This document shows, one piece after another, positions 17,303 to 25,278 of a DNA stretch of 64,000 nucleotides (position 1 is the first letter of the stretch; each line of letters begins with the position of its first letter). The translations under genes and the position numbers were made by a program. The notes beneath the pieces were generated by a model. That model saw nothing but the letters and a program-made list of their open reading frames with translations, did not search any database and was not told the origin of the DNA. Source of the stretch: Brevibacterium jeotgali (GTDB lineage Bacteria > Actinomycetota > Actinomycetes > Actinomycetales > Brevibacteriaceae); contig NZ_FXZM01000006.1 of assembly GCF_900169175.1 (NCBI RefSeq), positions 123,217 through 187,216 on the forward strand. Direction: 5' to 3'.

Positions 17303-18301
17303 ATGCGTTCATCCCGCCGTGCCCCTGCCCTCCTCGCCGCTGCCCTGACGCTGTCCGCCTGCGGCGGTGAAGCCGCTGGGCCCTCCGCAGCAGAGGCTGC
17401 CCCTTCGGCCGATCCTGCGCACGCCGGCTATCCGCTTGCGATCGACAACTGCGGTACCGATGTGGAGGTGGCGCAGCCGCCCCAGCGGATCGTCACGATC
17501 AAATCCTCCGCCACGGAGCTGGTGCTGTCGCTGGGCCTGGGCGATCGGCTGGTGGGAACCGCGTTCGCGGACAGTCCTCTGCCCGGATCCCTGGAATCCG
17601 CTGCCGCCGGCGTGCCCGAACTGTCCGACGGCGCCCCCTCCCAGGAGGCTGTGCTGGAGCTGGAGCCGGACCTCGTCTACGCCGGTTGGGAATCCGCCTT
17701 CTCCGCGGACGGTGCGGGGGAGCGTGGATCGCTCCACTCGTTGGGCGTCGGCACCTACGTCTCGCCGGCAGCGTGCCAGGGCGCGGGATACAAGCCGGAG
17801 AAGCTCGACTTCGAGGCCGTCTTCGACGACATCCGTGAGGCCGGTGAGCTCTTCGATGCGCAGCCGGCGGCGGACGAGCTGGTCGCACAGCAGCAGCAGG
17901 TCCTCGACTCGGTCGAACCCGTGGACGGCGCCCCTGCAGCGCTCTGGTACTCGTCGGGCACCGATACGCCGTTCGTCGGCGGAGGCACGGGCGCCCCGGC
18001 GATGATCATGGAGCGGCTGGGGATGGAGAACATCGCCTCCGACGTCGAGGACACGTGGACCAGCCTCAGCTGGGAGGTGATCGCGGAGCGGGATCCCGAG
18101 GTCATCATCCTCATCGACGCCGAATGGAACACCGCCGAGGACAAGATCCACAGGCTGGAGAGCAGCCCGGTCACCTCCGAGCTGCGCGCGGTCCGCACCG
18201 GCAGCTATCTGCGTCTGCCGTTCGCGGCGAGTGAGGCCGGCGTGCGCAACGCCGAGGCGGTCGCCGAGCTCGCGGAGCAGCTCGAGGCCCAGCGCGGATG
18301 A
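17303..18301 (+). CDS. ABC transporter substrate-binding lipoprotein (proposed F420-0/deazaflavin importer)
   Basis: 332 aa. The lipobox is LTLSAC (Cys ~20) after a short signal peptide. The rest is the two-lobed FecB/BtuF-like fold: PQRIVTIKSSATELVLSLGLGDRLVGT, EAVLELEPDLVYAG, and WYSSGTDTPFVGGGTGAPAMIMERLGMENI. It forms a cassette with a FecCD-like permease and an ATPase. Actinobacterial cassettes of this kind have been proposed, from co-occurrence with cofE and F420 enzymes, to import coenzyme F420-0. Cof genes lie 3 kb downstream here. A siderophore or cobalamin substrate cannot be excluded from sequence. The start follows AAAGAGGA. Confidence 0.72.
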   Translation: MRSSRRAPALLAAALTLSACGGEAAGPSAAEAAPSADPAHAGYPLAIDNCGTDVEVAQPPQRIVTIKSSATELVLSLGLGDRLVGTAFADSPLPGSLESAAAGVPELSDGAPSQEAVLELEPDLVYAGWESAFSADGAGERGSLHSLGVGTYVSPAACQGAGYKPEKLDFEAVFDDIREAGELFDAQPAADELVAQQQQVLDSVEPVDGAPAALWYSSGTDTPFVGGGTGAPAMIMERLGMENIASDVEDTWTSLSWEVIAERDPEVIILIDAEWNTAEDKIHRLESSPVTSELRAVRTGSYLRLPFAASEAGVRNAEAVAELAEQLEAQRG

Positions 18302-19380
18302 TCGTGAACGGGACGAGGCTGCGGCTGGTGAACCGTGCGGGCACCGGTCGGATCGGCAGGCCACCGGTGCGGGGGCCCGCCGTGGCCGCTGTCGTCGGCT
18401 GTCTGCTGGTCGGCGCCCTCATCGTGTCCGTCTGCACCGCTGTGACGCTGGGCCCCGCTGACATCACCGTGGCCGACGTCGCGGCGAGCATCCTGTCGCG
18501 GGCAGGATTCGCCGACCCCGGTCTCACCATGATCGAGGAGGGGATCATCTGGGATCTGCGGATGCCGCGGGTCCTCGCCGCCGCACTGGTCGGCGCAGGT
18601 CTGGCGCTCTGCGGAGCCGTCATGCAGGCGACGACCCGCAACCCGCTGGCCGATCCGTACCTCCTGGGGCTGTCCTCCGGAGCGTCGGTCGGTGCGGTCG
18701 TCGTGCTGCTCATCGGCGTGCAGACCCTGCTGCCGGTCGCCGCGTTCATCGGTGCGATGGTCGCGCTGCTCGCGACGCTGGGCCTGGCGCAGCTCGCCGG
18801 AGGGCTCACCCCGGCGCGCACGATCCTCGCCGGGGTGGCCGTGTCGTCCCTGGGCGGGGCGCTCACGAGCCTGCTCATCTTCTGGCACGCCCAGGGCGAT
18901 TCCTACCGCGACATCCTCAGCTGGCTCATGGGGTCGCTCAGCGGCGTCGGGTGGAGTCAGGTGGCGATGGCGGCCGTGGTGCTCGTCGTCGTCGGAGCGC
19001 CCATCGCGGCCTCGGCGCGACTGCTCGACGCCTTCGCCTTCGGGGACGCTGCCGCCCAGGCGCTGGGAGTGAGGGTCTCAACGGTCCGGTGGCTGATGCT
19101 CGCCGCCACCGCGGTGCTCACGGGGGTGCTCGTGTCGATGAGCGGTGCGATCGGCTTCATCGGACTCGTGCTGCCGCACGCGGCGCGGCTGGTCGTGGGC
19201 ACCGGCTACCGCACGCTGCTTCCGGTGTCCGCGCTCGGCGGCGCGGTCCTGCTCATCTGGGCCGATACCGCCGCGCGGACGGCGTTCGATCCCCGCGAAC
19301 TGCCGGTGGGCATCGTGACGGCAGTGATCGGCGCTCCGATCTTCGCGCTGCTCCTGGCGGGTCGGAGGGAGAACCGCTGA
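18298..19380 (+). CDS. FecCD-type ABC permease (proposed F420-0 importer)
   Basis: 360 aa with ~9-10 helices. FecCD-family landmarks are LRMPRVLAAALVGAGLALCGAVMQATTRNPLADPYLLGLSSGAS, split here as RMPRVLAA, GAVMQ, RNPLADPYLLG and SSGAS, and the late GFIGLVLPHAARL. Its start overlaps the stop of the binding protein (ATGA), showing tight coupling. It forms the membrane channel of the importer with the following ATPase. Confidence 0.8.
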   Translation: MIVNGTRLRLVNRAGTGRIGRPPVRGPAVAAVVGCLLVGALIVSVCTAVTLGPADITVADVAASILSRAGFADPGLTMIEEGIIWDLRMPRVLAAALVGAGLALCGAVMQATTRNPLADPYLLGLSSGASVGAVVVLLIGVQTLLPVAAFIGAMVALLATLGLAQLAGGLTPARTILAGVAVSSLGGALTSLLIFWHAQGDSYRDILSWLMGSLSGVGWSQVAMAAVVLVVVGAPIAASARLLDAFAFGDAAAQALGVRVSTVRWLMLAATAVLTGVLVSMSGAIGFIGLVLPHAARLVVGTGYRTLLPVSALGGAVLLIWADTAARTAFDPRELPVGIVTAVIGAPIFALLLAGRRENR

Positions 19381-20396
19381 TGGCACTCGCACACGACGAG
19401 CTCACCGTCGAGGGACTGACGGTCGAGCTGGGCGGCGCATCGATCGTGCGACAGGTGAGCGTCTCGCTCCCCGCACGTGCGGTGATCGGTGTGATCGGAC
19501 CGAACGGAGCGGGCAAATCCACGTTCCTGCGGTCGATCGCGGGGGTCGTGCCCGTCACGGCCGGATCTGTGAGCTGGGAGGGGGAGGACCTCCTGCGGAT
19601 GTCCTCACGGCGGCGGGCCCGACTCCTCGCTCTGGTCGAGCAGAATGCCCACACCGAGGAGCAGCTGACTGTCCGCGAGGTCGTCGAACTGGGCCGTGTG
19701 CCGCACCAGCCGGTCTTCCGATTCGGCGGCTCGACGCCCGAGGACTTGTCCCGGGTGACCCGCGCGATGGACATCGCGGAGTGCTCGCAGTTCTCCGAGC
19801 GGAGGTACACGACCCTGTCCGGGGGCCAGCGGCAGCGGGTCGGCCTGGCCCGCGCGCTGGCGCAGGAGCCGCGGCTGCTGCTGCTCGACGAGCCGACGAA
19901 CCACCTGGACCCGCACGCGGAGCTGAGCATCCTCCGCCTCCTGCGGACCCTCGCGGACGAGGGGACGACCGTCGTCACGGCCCTCCACGACCTGTCGCAC
20001 GCCGGACGCGTCTGCGATGCCGTCATCGTGCTGCGGGACGGAGCACTCCACGCTGCCGGCGATCCGGTGTCCGTGCTGACGCCGGACACCATCAGGCGGG
20101 TCTACGGCGTCGACGCGGACGTCCTCCGCCACCCGCGGACCTCAGCGCCGGTCTTCGCACTGAGCCTGCCGGACGAGTCTCCGCCGGATGAGTGTCCGCC
20201 GGATGAGGCTCTGCCGGAGGCGTCTCCGCGGGACGAGCCTCTGCTGGACGAGCCTCTGCTGGACGAATCCCTGTTGGACGAATCCCTGCCGGCAGGATCC
20301 CTCGCGGCCGGGGTCGGCGGTCAGGGGATGCGCAGCTCCGGCAGGACCTTCGTCCCGAACGCTTCGAGCCACGCACGCTGGTCCTCACCGACATGA
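19380..20396 (+). CDS. ABC importer ATPase with unusual repetitive C-terminal tail
   Basis: 338 aa. ABC signatures are Walker [10 protein letters not shown], signature LSGGQRQRVGLARAL, Walker [13 protein letters not shown] and switch His (VTALHDLSH), as in FecE/BtuD-type ATPases. The start overlaps the permease stop by one base (TGATG). The catalytic part ends near residue 258. The tail then consists of ten pentapeptide units such as LLDEP and PPDEC coded by a 15-bp tandem repeat, and the last ~25 codons read through the 3' end of the convergent LLM gene. The tail is not part of known FecE proteins. Confidence 0.82.
   Translation: MALAHDELTVEGLTVELGGASIVRQVSVSLPARAVIGVIGPNGAGKSTFLRSIAGVVPVTAGSVSWEGEDLLRMSSRRRARLLALVEQNAHTEEQLTVREVVELGRVPHQPVFRFGGSTPEDLSRVTRAMDIAECSQFSERRYTTLSGGQRQRVGLARALAQEPRLLLLDEPTNHLDPHAELSILRLLRTLADEGTTVVTALHDLSHAGRVCDAVIVLRDGALHAAGDPVSVLTPDTIRRVYGVDADVLRHPRTSAPVFALSLPDESPPDECPPDEALPEASPRDEPLLDEPLLDESLLDESLPAGSLAAGVGGQGMRSSGRTFVPNASSHARWSSPT
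20163..20312 (+). repeat. 15-bp tandem repeat (ten units) in the ABC ATPase tail
   Basis: Ten 15-bp units run without interruption; the best conserved are CCTCTGCTGGACGAG and neighbours. They encode S-LPDE, S-PPDE, C-PPDE, A-LPEA, S-PRDE, P-LLDE (twice), S-LLDE, S-LPAG and S-LAAG. Length in multiples of three keeps the frame open, so copy number could vary between strains without loss of the protein. Confidence 0.85.
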
Positions 20397-21319
20397 TGGA
20401 GATAGATGCGGTCGAAGCCCATGTCGATGTGCGACTGGATGTACTCGCGATGCTCGTCGAGGTCCGGCGAGATGAGGACGTGCCCCTCGAAGTCCTCGGT
20501 CCGCACGTTCCGGGCGAGCTGCTTGAAATCGTAGGGAGAGCGGACATCGGACTTGCGGAACGGCATGGCACCGATCGGCCAGCGCTCGACGGCCTGGCGG
20601 GTGGCATCCTCCGCGGTCGGCGCCCACGAGTGGTGCAGCTGGATGACCTTCGGCATCGTGCGCGCGTCCCTGCCCGCATCGCGTGCGCCCTCGGCGAAGC
20701 GCGTGAGCAGCTGCGGCACCTTGTCTCCCGGGGCTCCCACAGTGATGATCCCGTCCGCCGATCGGCCGACCCGCTTCGCCGTGACCGGTCCGGATGCGGC
20801 GACCAGGACCTCGGGCGCGGTGTCCGGCATGGTCCAGAGCCGTGTCGACTCCATCGTGAAGAACCTCCCCGCGTAGCGGATGTCCCGGTTCTGGAGCGAC
20901 CCCGTGAACAGCTTCCGGATGAGGTCGACCGCCTCGAACATGCGGTCGATCCGTTCGGGGGCCTCCGGCCAGTACGTCGCGACGACGTGCTCGTTGATCG
21001 CCTCCCCGGATCCGATGCCCAGCCAGTGCCGGCCGGGGAACATCGTCGCCGTCGTCGCGGATGCCTGGGCGACGACGGCGGGATGCCAGCGGAAGGCCGG
21101 TGTCGTCACGCCGGGCCCCAGGTCACCCGCAGTGCGCTCTCCGATCGCACTCAGCACGCTCCAGACGAACGGGGCGTGACCCTGCTCAGGGGTCCACGGC
21201 TGGAAGTGATCCGCGGCCATGACGCCGGAGAAGCCGTGCCTCTCGGCCTGCACGGCCAGTTCGACGGCAGTGCGCGGATGCGTGTGCTCGAGCCGCAGGG
21301 ACAGACCGATCGACACCAT
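20321..21319 (-). CDS. F420-dependent LLM-class oxidoreductase, glucose-6-phosphate dehydrogenase-like
   Basis: 332 aa, luciferase-like TIM barrel. The stretch GVMAADHFQPWTPEQGHAPF and VWSVLSAIGERT matches the F420-dependent glucose-6-phosphate dehydrogenase family (SDHFHPW...GHSPFVWSV). FPGRHWLGIGSGEAINEH and VLVAASGPVTAKRVGRSADG are further family blocks. It may reduce F420 with a sugar phosphate or act on another alcohol; the family is broad. It is divergent from cofE with only 45 bp between, and its 3' end overlaps the ABC ATPase tail. GGGAGGT precedes the ATG. Confidence 0.82.
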   Translation of the reverse strand: MVSIGLSLRLEHTHPRTAVELAVQAERHGFSGVMAADHFQPWTPEQGHAPFVWSVLSAIGERTAGDLGPGVTTPAFRWHPAVVAQASATTATMFPGRHWLGIGSGEAINEHVVATYWPEAPERIDRMFEAVDLIRKLFTGSLQNRDIRYAGRFFTMESTRLWTMPDTAPEVLVAASGPVTAKRVGRSADGIITVGAPGDKVPQLLTRFAEGARDAGRDARTMPKVIQLHHSWAPTAEDATRQAVERWPIGAMPFRKSDVRSPYDFKQLARNVRTEDFEGHVLISPDLDEHREYIQSHIDMGFDRIYLHHVGEDQRAWLEAFGTKVLPELRIP

Positions 21320-21364
21320 TCAGACCTCCCAAGGCAGCAGTGAACAGGACATGAGGAGCAGTCC

Positions 21365-22189
21365 ATGACCCTACAGATCTTCGCACTCACGGGCATCGGA
21401 GAGATCCGACCCGGTGATGACCTGGCGACCCTCATCATCGATGCGGCGGACGGAGCGCTGCGCGACGGCGACGTCGTATCGGTGACCTCGAAGATCGTCT
21501 CCAAGGCAGAAGACCGCTACGTGCAGGCCGCAGACCGCGAACAGGCGATCACCGACGAGACCGTCCGAGTCGTCGCCAGCCGCGACGTGCCGGGAGGCGC
21601 CGTCCGCATCGTCGAGAACCGCCTCGGCATCATCGCTGCGGCTGCCGGAGTCGACAGCAGCAGCGTCCCGGTGGGCACCGTGCTGCTCCTGCCGCTGGAC
21701 CCGGACGCGTCGGCGCGGCGGATCGTGGAGCGGATCCGTGCGCGACTGGGCGTCGCCGTGGGGGTCGTCATCACCGACACGCTGGGGCGCGCGTGGCGGG
21801 TCGGACAGACGGACGCGGCGATCGGGATCGCCGGCATGGACCCGGTCCTGGACCTGCGGGGGCGGTTCGACGAGTACGGGCAGGAGATGAACGTGACGGT
21901 GACTGCGGTGGCCGACGAGATCGCCTCGGCCACCGATCTGGTCAAGGGCAAGGCGGCGGGCCGTCCGGTGGCGGTCGTCCGGGGGCTGGGCGACCTCGTG
22001 GACCGGGAGGATCCGGGCACCGGGCGGCAGTCGGTCGACCGAGAGGCGGGCCGGAGCGAGCAGACGCATCCCCGGAGTGCGAGGACCCTGCTGAGGCCGC
22101 GGGAGGACGACATGTTCCACACGGGCGCGGCCGAATCCTGGTCCGCCGGGTACGCGGCAGCGCTGCGCGAGCACGGGATCTCGCCGTGA
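21365..22189 (+). CDS. cofE: Coenzyme F420-0:L-glutamate ligase, stand-alone
   Basis: 274 aa. It adds gamma-linked glutamates to F420-0. CofE hallmarks: [96 protein letters not shown]. The C-terminus ([16 protein letters not shown]) is the linker that in mycobacterial FbiB leads into a nitroreductase-like domain, but the protein stops ~20 residues later. It therefore lacks the FMN domain thought to reduce dehydro-F420-0, which must be supplied elsewhere. GAGGAG precedes the ATG; cofC follows with a GTGA overlap. Confidence 0.92.
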   Translation: MTLQIFALTGIGEIRPGDDLATLIIDAADGALRDGDVVSVTSKIVSKAEDRYVQAADREQAITDETVRVVASRDVPGGAVRIVENRLGIIAAAAGVDSSSVPVGTVLLLPLDPDASARRIVERIRARLGVAVGVVITDTLGRAWRVGQTDAAIGIAGMDPVLDLRGRFDEYGQEMNVTVTAVADEIASATDLVKGKAAGRPVAVVRGLGDLVDREDPGTGRQSVDREAGRSEQTHPRSARTLLRPREDDMFHTGAAESWSAGYAAALREHGISP

Positions 22190-22881
22190 GAGGGACCGAC
22201 GCGGGAGCGCTGGACGCGCTGCGGTGGGATCTCATCATCCCGGTCAAGCGGCTCGAACGGGCGAAGACCCGGCTGGAGGGCCTGTCCGTCGCGTGCAGAC
22301 GCCGGCTGGCCCTGTCCTTCGCGGTCGACGCCGCGACAGCCGCGCTCGCCTGCGCACGGGTGAGGCGGGTGCTGGTGGTGACCGCTGACCAGCGGGCCGC
22401 GGCGGAACTGAGCCTCAGGGGCGCTGTCATCGTCGAGGAGACCGGGGACGCGGGGCTCAACTCCGCGATCCGGGAAGCGGCCGCGGCCGTCCGCCGGGAG
22501 GAGCCGCTGCGCCGCGTCGCCGTCATGACCGGAGACCTCCCCGCTGCGACGAGTGCGGAGATCGATGCGGCGCTCGCCTCCGCGGAGCCCGCTCGTCGGG
22601 CGGTGCTCGCGGATGCCGACTCCACGGGGACGGTGCTGCTCACCGCGAACCCCCTGGCCGGTCCCGAGGCGCCCTCCCCGGTCCGGCTGCGACCCCGGTT
22701 CGGGGAGGGCTCCTGTGCGCGGCATGAGGAGGCCGGCCACCGTCTGCTCTGCGGAGACCATCCGGGCCTGCGGCGCGATGTCGACTCGCGGGCGGACCTC
22801 GATGCGGCCCGTCGCCTGGGCGTGGGGGCGACGACGGCCGCGGCGCTCAGCGAACCGGGGTCCGTGCTCCTCGCGGGATGA
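22186..22881 (+). CDS. cofC: 2-phospho-L-lactate / phosphoenolpyruvate guanylyltransferase
   Basis: 231 aa. It makes the GDP- (or GTP-derived) activated three-carbon acid used by CofD. Family blocks: [16 protein letters not shown] (the IPVKxxxxAKSRL pattern), [41 protein letters not shown] and [13 protein letters not shown] (the FGxxSxxxH block). The GTG start overlaps the cofE stop, so the two genes are coupled. The 3' end overlaps the convergent cofD by 35 bp. In actinobacteria the homologue is FbiD. Confidence 0.88.
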   Translation: MRGTDAGALDALRWDLIIPVKRLERAKTRLEGLSVACRRRLALSFAVDAATAALACARVRRVLVVTADQRAAAELSLRGAVIVEETGDAGLNSAIREAAAAVRREEPLRRVAVMTGDLPAATSAEIDAALASAEPARRAVLADADSTGTVLLTANPLAGPEAPSPVRLRPRFGEGSCARHEEAGHRLLCGDHPGLRRDVDSRADLDAARRLGVGATTAAALSEPGSVLLAG

Positions 22882-24007
22882 GTGGGGTGCCGCGCTGGCC
22901 GTGCCCCGCCGGCCGAGCAGCGCCGGGGGTGATGCGATCCGCCAGTTCGTGCACTGCTCGCGCCATGTCCGCGGTGAGGGGATCCGAATCCATCAGCAGA
23001 GGCACGGCCAGGCAGCGGATTCCCGCTGCCTCCACGCGGGCGACGGAGTCCGCGTCACCGGAATCGACGAGCCAGCCGTCCAGCAGCCCGCCCTGGGCGC
23101 GGGATCCGAAGTGTTCCGCGACGCCGGCGGCCGACACCTCCGCACCGACCGCCCGCAGGCACTGCGACGCCATACCCAGAACGTGCGTGCTCCCGATGAT
23201 CGGCGACAGTCCGATGACGGGCGCACGGGCAGCGCGCAGCGCGCTCCTGATGCCCGGGATCGCGAGGATCGCCCCGATCGAGACGACCGGGTTGGACGGG
23301 GCGAGGATGATGAGCTCAGCGTTCTCGATCGCCTCGAGGACGCCCGGCGCGGGTGCGGCGCCCTCGGCTCCGTGGTGCAGGAATCCTCGGGCGGGAAGAC
23401 CCGCCCGATGTCGGACCCACCACTCCTCGAAGTGGATGGTCTCGTCTGTCTGTTCCCCGACGCGGACCCGGGTCTCCACCTCGTGCTCGGTGGCCGGCAG
23501 CAGCGTGGCGCCCAGATCCCACCGGGCGGTGAGCTCGCGGGTGACGCGCGCAAGACCCGTGCCTGCCCGCAGCATCTCGGTTCGTGCGATGTGCGTCGCG
23601 AGGTCGAGGTCACCCAGGGTGAACCAGTCGATTCCCACGCCGTAGTCGAGGAGCTCTGCGCTCACCCGCTCCGACTCCCCGGCGCGTCCCCAGCCCCGGT
23701 CCGTGTCGTTGACCCCCGCCAGCCCGTACATCATCGAATCGAGGTCGGGGCACACCCGCAGCCCGTGCATCCACATGTCGTCACCGGTGTTGACCACGCA
23801 GGTGACGGCGGGCGGGTCGCAGCCGCGGTCCGCACCGCCGTGTTCCGCGCCGCCGTTCTCCGCACCGCCGGATCCGACCTGCTGGAGGCAGTGCCGCAGG
23901 CCGCGGGCGAACTTCGCGCCTCCCACACCGCCCGACAGCATCGTGATCCTGCGAGGCGCGGGCGTGTCCGCGTGCTGCTCTGCCTGGACGACGTCGACTG
24001 CTCCCAC
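22847..24007 (-). CDS. cofD: 2-phospho-L-lactate (or PEP) transferase
   Basis: 386 aa. It transfers the activated phospho-acid to FO, giving F420-0 or dehydro-F420-0. Signatures: ITMLSGGVGGAKFARGL, CVVNTGDDMWMHGLRVCPDLDSMMY, VGIDWFTLGDLDLATH, ARWDLGATLLPATEHEVETRV, LIILAPSNPVVSIGAIL and VIGLSPIIG. The GTG at 24007 is chosen because AGAGGAG lies at good spacing and the conserved core begins 16 residues later. It is convergent with cofC and faces away from the nitrilase gene. A small insertion rich in Gly/Ala/Glu (GGAENGGAEHGGADRG) follows the N-terminal loop. Confidence 0.9.
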   Translation of the reverse strand: MGAVDVVQAEQHADTPAPRRITMLSGGVGGAKFARGLRHCLQQVGSGGAENGGAEHGGADRGCDPPAVTCVVNTGDDMWMHGLRVCPDLDSMMYGLAGVNDTDRGWGRAGESERVSAELLDYGVGIDWFTLGDLDLATHIARTEMLRAGTGLARVTRELTARWDLGATLLPATEHEVETRVRVGEQTDETIHFEEWWVRHRAGLPARGFLHHGAEGAAPAPGVLEAIENAELIILAPSNPVVSIGAILAIPGIRSALRAARAPVIGLSPIIGSTHVLGMASQCLRAVGAEVSAAGVAEHFGSRAQGGLLDGWLVDSGDADSVARVEAAGIRCLAVPLLMDSDPLTADMARAVHELADRITPGAARPAGHGQRGTPLIPRGARTPVR

Positions 24008-24137
24008 CGGTGCTCCTCTTCGTAGGCGGCGCGTGCCAGTCCGGATTCTATGCGGGAGGTGGTCGGCACGGGGCCGATCGTGGGAGCTCGACCGGGCTCC
24101 ACGCTCACGGATCCGGGTGCGTCGGAGGTGCATTGAG

Positions 24138-24193
24138 GGCTCATCGATTTCAGTGGCGAGCCTGTCCGGAACTCGATGTTAGACAGGTCACAC
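24138..24193 (+). promoter_or_regulatory. 56-bp shared regulatory element, copy B (upstream of nitrilase-type amidase)
   Basis: Second copy of the element at 16055-16110 (48/56 identical), here on the plus strand 146 bp before the amidase ATG. It lies in the ~330-bp space between divergent cofD and the amidase, where no other gene is seen. The rest of that space has no clear -35/-10 pair. Confidence 0.7.
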
Positions 24194-24339
24194 GATGGTG
24201 GGAAGGATGGGGCCATACCGTCAGCACCGCGATGATGCGGCTGATTCCCACCGGGAGCCGATGAAGGCCGCCACCGAGCTCCTCTCTGAGGCTTCCCCGG
24301 CCGGCGCACGACGACGTGCCCGACAACGAGGAGGACATC

Positions 24340-25182
24340 ATGGTTCGCGTCGCAGTCACGCAGACCACCTGGACCGGCGACAAGGAGTCCATGCTCGACA
24401 AGCACGAGCAGTTCACCCGCGATGCCGCAGCGCAGGGGGCCGAGGTGATCTGCTTCCAGGAGCTGTTCTACGGCCCGTACTTCGGGATCACGCAGGACAA
24501 GAAGTACTACGCGTACGCCGAACCGGCTAACGGGCCGATCGTCCAGCGGTTCGCCGCGCTCGCCGAAGAGCTCGGCATCGTCACGATCCTCCCCATCTAC
24601 GAGGAGGCGATGCCGGGCGTCTACTACAACTCGGCAGTCGTCGTCGACGCAGACGGCACCAACCTCGGCACGTATCGGAAGAACCACCTGCCGCACGTGG
24701 CGAGCTTCTGGGAGAAGTTCTACTTCCGTCCCGGCAACCTGGGGTGGCCGGTGTTCGACACCGCTGTCGGGCGTATCGGGGTCTCGATCTGCTACGACCG
24801 CCACTTCCCGGAGGGATGGCGGATGCTCGGCCTGGCGGGTGCGGAGATCGTCTTCAACCCGAACGCCTCCAAGCCCGGTCTGTCGAACAGGCTCTGGGAG
24901 CTGGAGCAGACCGCGGCCGCCGGCGCGAACCAGTACTTCGTCGCAGTCTCCAACCGCGTCGGGCGGGAGGACAACGAGTACGGAGAGCTCGCCGTCGACT
25001 TCTACGGCTCGTCCTACGTCGCGGATCCGAAGGGCAACTACGTGGGAGACGTCGCCTCCTCCGAGCACGAACAGCTCGTCATCCGCGATCTCGATCTGAG
25101 CTTGGTGCGCGAGACCCGCGATGACTTCCAGTTCTACCGGGACCGCCGTCCCGACACCTACGGGTCGATCACGGCGCCCTGA
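24340..25182 (+). CDS. Nitrilase-superfamily amidase, probable beta-ureidopropionase / N-carbamoyl amidase
   Basis: 280 aa. The Glu-Lys-Cys triad is visible: ICFQELFYGPYFG (Glu41), TYRKNHLPHV (Lys114) and VSICYDRHFPEGW (Cys151). The block HLPHVASFWEKFYFRPGNLGWPVFDT is close to the beta-ureidopropionase/N-carbamoylputrescine amidase pattern (HIPxxxxFxExxYxxPGNxGxPVF). It should release NH3, CO2 and an amine or amino acid from an N-carbamoyl compound, e.g. N-carbamoyl-beta-alanine. GAGGAGG precedes the ATG at 24340. An LLM enzyme and a uracil-type permease follow in the same direction. Confidence 0.85.
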   Translation: MVRVAVTQTTWTGDKESMLDKHEQFTRDAAAQGAEVICFQELFYGPYFGITQDKKYYAYAEPANGPIVQRFAALAEELGIVTILPIYEEAMPGVYYNSAVVVDADGTNLGTYRKNHLPHVASFWEKFYFRPGNLGWPVFDTAVGRIGVSICYDRHFPEGWRMLGLAGAEIVFNPNASKPGLSNRLWELEQTAAAGANQYFVAVSNRVGREDNEYGELAVDFYGSSYVADPKGNYVGDVASSEHEQLVIRDLDLSLVRETRDDFQFYRDRRPDTYGSITAP

Positions 25183-25278
25183 GCAGCGGCGACGGTGCGG
25201 CATCGGACTGCGGCCCTGCGCTGACGGGGCGAGTGCTCGCCATCATGTGGATCCAACAGAACCGAAGGAGCATCACCC

